Shown piece by piece: positions 5,535-7,772 of a stretch of DNA of 7,772 bases; position 1 is the first letter of the stretch, and each line of letters opens with the position of its first letter. Below the pieces are notes generated by a model. The model did no database searches. It was given only the letters and a program-made list of their open reading frames with translations, and was not told where the DNA came from. This DNA comes from an uncultured Actinomycetes bacterium (lineage in GTDB: Bacteria > Actinomycetota > Thermoleophilia > Gaiellales > Gaiellaceae): the NCBI GenBank assembly GCA_903930195.1, contig CAIYXH010000135.1, positions 1 to 7,772 on the forward strand. The letters are read 5' to 3'. The position numbers were made by a program, and so were the translations under genes.

Positions 5535-6871
5535 TGTGTGCGGTTGACCGCCAGGATCGCCCTGACGACGTCCGGGTCGAACTGCGTGCCGGCGCAGCGC
5601 TCGAGCTCCGCGAGCGCCTCTTCGAGCGACAGCGCACCGCGGTAGGGGCGGTCGGTCGTCATCGCGCTGAAGGCGTCGCAGGCGCAGACGATGCGGGCGA
5701 CGAGGGGGATCTGCTCGCCGGCGAGCCCGTCGGGGTAGCCGCTGCCGTCGTAGTGCTCGTGGCAGGAGCGGACGATGCGGCCGACGTGGCCGAGCACGCC
5801 GCCGATGCGCTCGAGGAGGCGCTCGCCCTCGATCGTGTGCTGCTTCATCACCTCGCGCTCGGCGTCGTCGAGCGGGCCCTTCTTGTTGATGATCTCCGAC
5901 GGCACGCGGATCTTCCCGACGTCGTGCAGGAGCGCGACGAACTCGCTGTCGCGCCGCTCCTCGGGTGAGAGGCCGAGCTCGTCGCCGACTGCGAGGACGA
6001 GCTCGACGACGTGACGGCTGTGGCTGCCCGTGTAGGCGTCGTCGGCCTCGACGACGTCGCCGAGCAGGAACGCCGTGCCGCGGTACGCATCCGAGAGCTC
6101 GAGCGCGTGGTCGATCCGGCGGCTGCGCTCCTGCGAGAAGCTCCGCAGCAGCAGCACGAGCGGGAGGACGAGCAGCGGCAGCGCGGGATGGACCTGCGCC
6201 GCGAACGCGAGCATCAGCCCGATCGGGGCGAGCGAAGCGTCGACGAGATACACCCAGCCGAGGAACCGCGCGAGCGTCGAGAGCGGGACGCGCAGCGCGA
6301 AGCCGCTGAGTACCGCGGTCGAGGCGAAGTCGAAGGCGAACTGCGCGCCGAGGGCGCCCAGGTAGATCGGCCAGGCGGTCCAACGGAGCGGCATCCCGCC
6401 CGCGTACTCCAGGACCAGCACCGGCCCGAGGGTGTGCCACGCGCTCGCCAGGGCACCGAGCAGGCGCTCGGTCTGGGGGACGCCGCGCGCCTCGATCACG
6501 AGCCCCAGGATCAGGCCGAGCGCCACCGTGCCGGGCACGGCGCCGACGGGGAGCGAGAAGAGCATCGGGACGAAGACGAGCTCCGTCGGGATCGCAAGGC
6601 CGGTGCCGATCTCGAACTCGACACGCGAGACGATCGCGTAGAGCGCGGCGGAGAAGAGCAGCCACCACGGGGAGAATCCGCGCCCCGCGTGCAGGGTGGC
6701 CGCGGTGACGGCTGCCGTCGCGACGAACGCGATCGCGACGCCCAGATAGGTCGCGCGGACGCGTCGTTGCCCGACCCCACCGGCGGCGCGCTCGCGGCCG
6801 CTGCGAATCAGCTCGTCGACGACCTCGGGCGAGCGGGCGCTCTCGGAAGTGGTGAGGGCCCCCTGCTCCAT
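5522..6871 (-). CDS. Membrane-anchored HD-GYP domain cyclic-di-GMP phosphodiesterase
   Basis: This is a 449-residue protein. The N-terminal cytosolic tail (1-38) is followed by about seven or eight hydrophobic segments (about 41-60, 68-82, 96-127, 138-158, 165-192, 200-222, 228-243) that I cannot assign to a named sensor domain. A short linker (RSFSQERSRRIDHALELSDAYRG, 243-265) then leads into a complete HD-GYP domain (about 266-440). Key residues are present: TGSHSRHV (281-288), LLHDVGKI with His316-Asp317 and Lys320, KQHT (His345), HEHYDGSGYP (371-380), CDAFSAM (398-404) and DRPYR (407-411). Such domains hydrolyse the second messenger cyclic-di-GMP at the inner membrane face, here presumably under control of the membrane sensor part. 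ATG 6871 is the only usable start: an in-frame TGA lies upstream and no GTG or ATG lies within the first 40 codons. AGGAG (6877-6873) sits just one base away, unusually close. The C-terminal TQGEG plus stop derives from REP copy 4. Confidence 0.93.
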   Translation of the reverse strand: MEQGALTTSESARSPEVVDELIRSGRERAAGGVGQRRVRATYLGVAIAFVATAAVTAATLHAGRGFSPWWLLFSAALYAIVSRVEFEIGTGLAIPTELVFVPMLFSLPVGAVPGTVALGLILGLVIEARGVPQTERLLGALASAWHTLGPVLVLEYAGGMPLRWTAWPIYLGALGAQFAFDFASTAVLSGFALRVPLSTLARFLGWVYLVDASLAPIGLMLAFAAQVHPALPLLVLPLVLLLRSFSQERSRRIDHALELSDAYRGTAFLLGDVVEADDAYTGSHSRHVVELVLAVGDELGLSPEERRDSEFVALLHDVGKIRVPSEIINKKGPLDDAEREVMKQHTIEGERLLERIGGVLGHVGRIVRSCHEHYDGSGYPDGLAGEQIPLVARIVCACDAFSAMTTDRPYRGALSLEEALAELERCAGTQFDPDVVRAILAVNRTQGEG

Positions 6872-6934
6872 TCTCCTAATCGTTCACCGCTCTGCGTGAC
6901 ATCGCGCTCCCTCGACCGAGTGATTTGCTCGATA

Positions 6935-6947
6935 CCCCTTTTTGGGG
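6935..6947. promoter_or_regulatory. Dyad CCCC-TTTTT-GGGG in the divergent intergenic region
   Basis: CCCCTTTTTGGGG is a perfect 4-bp dyad with a 5-base T spacer and is flanked by AT-rich bases (ATA on the left, AATAT on the right), the least GC-rich spot in the window. It lies 63 bases upstream of the HD-GYP start and 118 bases upstream of the secreted gene at 7066, so a bound regulator could affect both. A weak promoter-like pair for the plus strand overlaps it: TTGCTC (6925-6930) and AATATG (6948-6953), 17 bases apart. The geometry is visible; regulatory function is inference. Confidence 0.35.
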
Positions 6948-6971
6948 AATATGGAGAAATGCTGGAATGAC

Positions 6972-7058
6972 GACTAGGTGTAAGACACCAGTCTGCGTGA
7001 TCCTAAGCAGACACAAACTGCGGCTACCTGTTTCTGCGGCAACACCCTGAGGGAGGGT
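6972..7058 (+). promoter_or_regulatory. Hairpin-rich 5' leader of the secreted gene at 7066
   Basis: If transcription starts near 6955-6970, the leader can form several stems. Stem A pairs GACT (6972-6975) and GGTGT (6977-6981) with ACACC (6985-6989) and AGTC (6990-6993), with one bulged A. Stem B pairs GTCTGC (6991-6996) with GCAGAC (7007-7012). It shares bases with stem A, so the two exclude each other. GCAG (7007-7010) can also pair with CTGC (7018-7021). Stem C pairs ACCCT (7044-7048) with AGGGT (7054-7058) and covers most of the Shine-Dalgarno. It matches no riboswitch class I know. Individual stems this short can arise by chance; the mutually exclusive arrangement ending at the ribosome site is what makes it notable. 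Confidence 0.3.
7051..7056 (+). promoter_or_regulatory. Strong Shine-Dalgarno for the gene starting at GTG 7066
   Basis: GGGAGG (7051-7056) lies 9 bases before GTG 7066, separated by GT and a run of seven A. This is the clearest ribosome-binding site in the window and fixes the start, which is also supported by the signal peptide that follows. It can be sequestered by the ACCCT/AGGGT stem (7044-7058). Confidence 0.75.
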
Positions 7059-7065
7059 AAAAAAA

Positions 7066-7731
7066 GTGAAATCTGCGGCATTCGCGCTCCTCGGAGCGCT
7101 CGTTTCTGCATCAGTTCTGCTGGTTGGCACGGCGAACGCCAGCCAGCCTGCGGTGACCCCGCCGACCGCGGCTTCGGCGCTGTCGACGATTGCGTCGACC
7201 GTGTCCTCGGCCATCACGGCGCTCGCCGGCGGCAATTGCGGCTCGACGGCGGAGGTCTTCTCGCCGTGGGGCGATCTGCGTGACTACTACCTCACGGCCG
7301 ACGGCGGCTTCGAGAACGGTGGCGCCGGCTGGTCGTTCCAGAACGCGAAGGTCGTCTCGGGCAACGAGCCGTTCTTCGTCCACGGCAAGAGCGACCACTC
7401 GTCGCTCCTGCTCTCGGGCGGTGGCTCGGCGCTCTCACCGTCGCTCTGCTTCGGGCTCCTTTACCCCGGCATTCGCTTCATGGCGATGAGCCCGACGGGC
7501 ACCGGCACGGTTGACGTCCACGTGATCGCACGTGGCGCGCTCGGCGTGCTCTCGACGCTCGACGTTGGCAGCTACTCGGTCGGCAAGGCCTGGGCTCCGA
7601 CGACGATCTTCAACACGACGTTCAGTCAGCTGGACGTGCCGGTGGGGACGAAGTCGATCCAGATCGAGCTCGACGCGACGGGCTCCGTGCAGGTCGACGA
7701 CCTGTACATCGATCCGTTCATCCAGCGGTAG
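7066..7731 (+). CDS. Small secreted beta-rich (jelly-roll-like) protein, unknown function
   Basis: This 221-residue protein has a clear signal peptide: Lys2, hydrophobic core AAFALLGALVSASVLLVG, and probable cleavage after ANA (residues 23-25) or close by. An Ala/Ser/Thr-rich stretch (26-55) follows. The folded part from Cys58 to the end contains DYYLTADGGFENGGAGW (73-89), VVSGNEPFFVHG (96-107), SLLLSGGGSALSPSLCFG (113-130) and a final VQVDDLYIDPF (208-218). A strand ending in DDLYIDP after a GGFENG..GW opening is the usual layout of carbohydrate-binding, galactose-binding-like beta sandwiches, so extracellular glycan binding is a reasonable guess. No catalytic residues are evident. Cys58 and Cys128 could form a disulfide. 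I remember this style as frequent, in unnamed families, in Thermoleophilia. The gene diverges from the HD-GYP gene across a 194-base gap. The 41 bases after the stop hold no convincing terminator before the window ends. Confidence 0.85.
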   Translation: MKSAAFALLGALVSASVLLVGTANASQPAVTPPTAASALSTIASTVSSAITALAGGNCGSTAEVFSPWGDLRDYYLTADGGFENGGAGWSFQNAKVVSGNEPFFVHGKSDHSSLLLSGGGSALSPSLCFGLLYPGIRFMAMSPTGTGTVDVHVIARGALGVLSTLDVGSYSVGKAWAPTTIFNTTFSQLDVPVGTKSIQIELDATGSVQVDDLYIDPFIQR

Positions 7732-7772
7732 ACGGAACCTCCCGCAGGGAAACGTGAGGGCGGCGCAGGCCG

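Noticed and set aside
5014..5547. A single 177-residue protein from the continuous frame through the transposase region
   Set aside because: After about residue 48 it leaves the transposase reading frame and becomes Arg-rich nonsense, finally translating the REP copies (TGTGLKPCP). The homologous C-terminal part is in another frame, so a frameshifted pseudogene fits better.
6011..6970. Plus-strand 319-codon open frame opposite the HD-GYP gene
   Set aside because: Composition is charged low complexity, and the opposite strand encodes all HD-GYP motifs and membrane segments.
6960..7065. Cyclic-di-GMP riboswitch upstream of the secreted gene
   Set aside because: Considered because of the neighbouring HD-GYP gene, but I do not see the conserved core or the tetraloop/receptor layout of either known class.

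Overview
The window is about 7.8 kb of high-GC DNA from what looks like an actinobacterium, most likely class Thermoleophilia (Gaiellales or Solirubrobacterales type). This placement is inference. It rests on strong G/C third-position bias, GTG starts, and two secreted proteins (3174-4916 and 7066-7731) whose style I associate from memory with that class. No marker gene is present to confirm it.

Left part (1-3104, + strand): the 3' end of a class I SAM-dependent methyltransferase overlaps by 4 bases an O-antigen ligase/polymerase-like membrane protein, so the window opens at the end of a cell-surface polysaccharide cluster. Five bases later comes a small VOC-superfamily (extradiol-dioxygenase-like) protein. 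Its stop codon overlaps the start of a 276-residue beta-rich protein that looks extracellular but has no signal peptide. All four are tightly packed and probably co-transcribed.

Middle (3174-5534): a 580-residue secreted protein of unknown function, with TIM-barrel-hydrolase-like features and a helical C-terminal part, is followed by a REP/RAYT cassette. Two head-to-head REP palindromes (4934-5015) lie upstream of a broken REP-associated tyrosine transposase (5071-5476), and two more REP copies (5461-5534) lie downstream. The transposase keeps its HUH motif and catalytic tyrosine region but has lost roughly 30-40 residues and changes frame. REP copy 3 supplies its stop codon. REP copy 4 supplies, in the same register, the stop codon of the convergent HD-GYP gene.

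Right part (5522-7772): a membrane-anchored HD-GYP cyclic-di-GMP phosphodiesterase on the minus strand diverges from a small secreted beta-rich protein on the plus strand. The 194-base gap between them is the only AT-richer stretch in the window. It holds a dyad (CCCC-TTTTT-GGGG), several potential hairpins including one covering the Shine-Dalgarno of the secreted gene, and short direct repeats. This shared regulatory region and the REP-edited gene ends are the most noteworthy parts. I saw no tRNA, rRNA or CRISPR array, and no complete active transposon.
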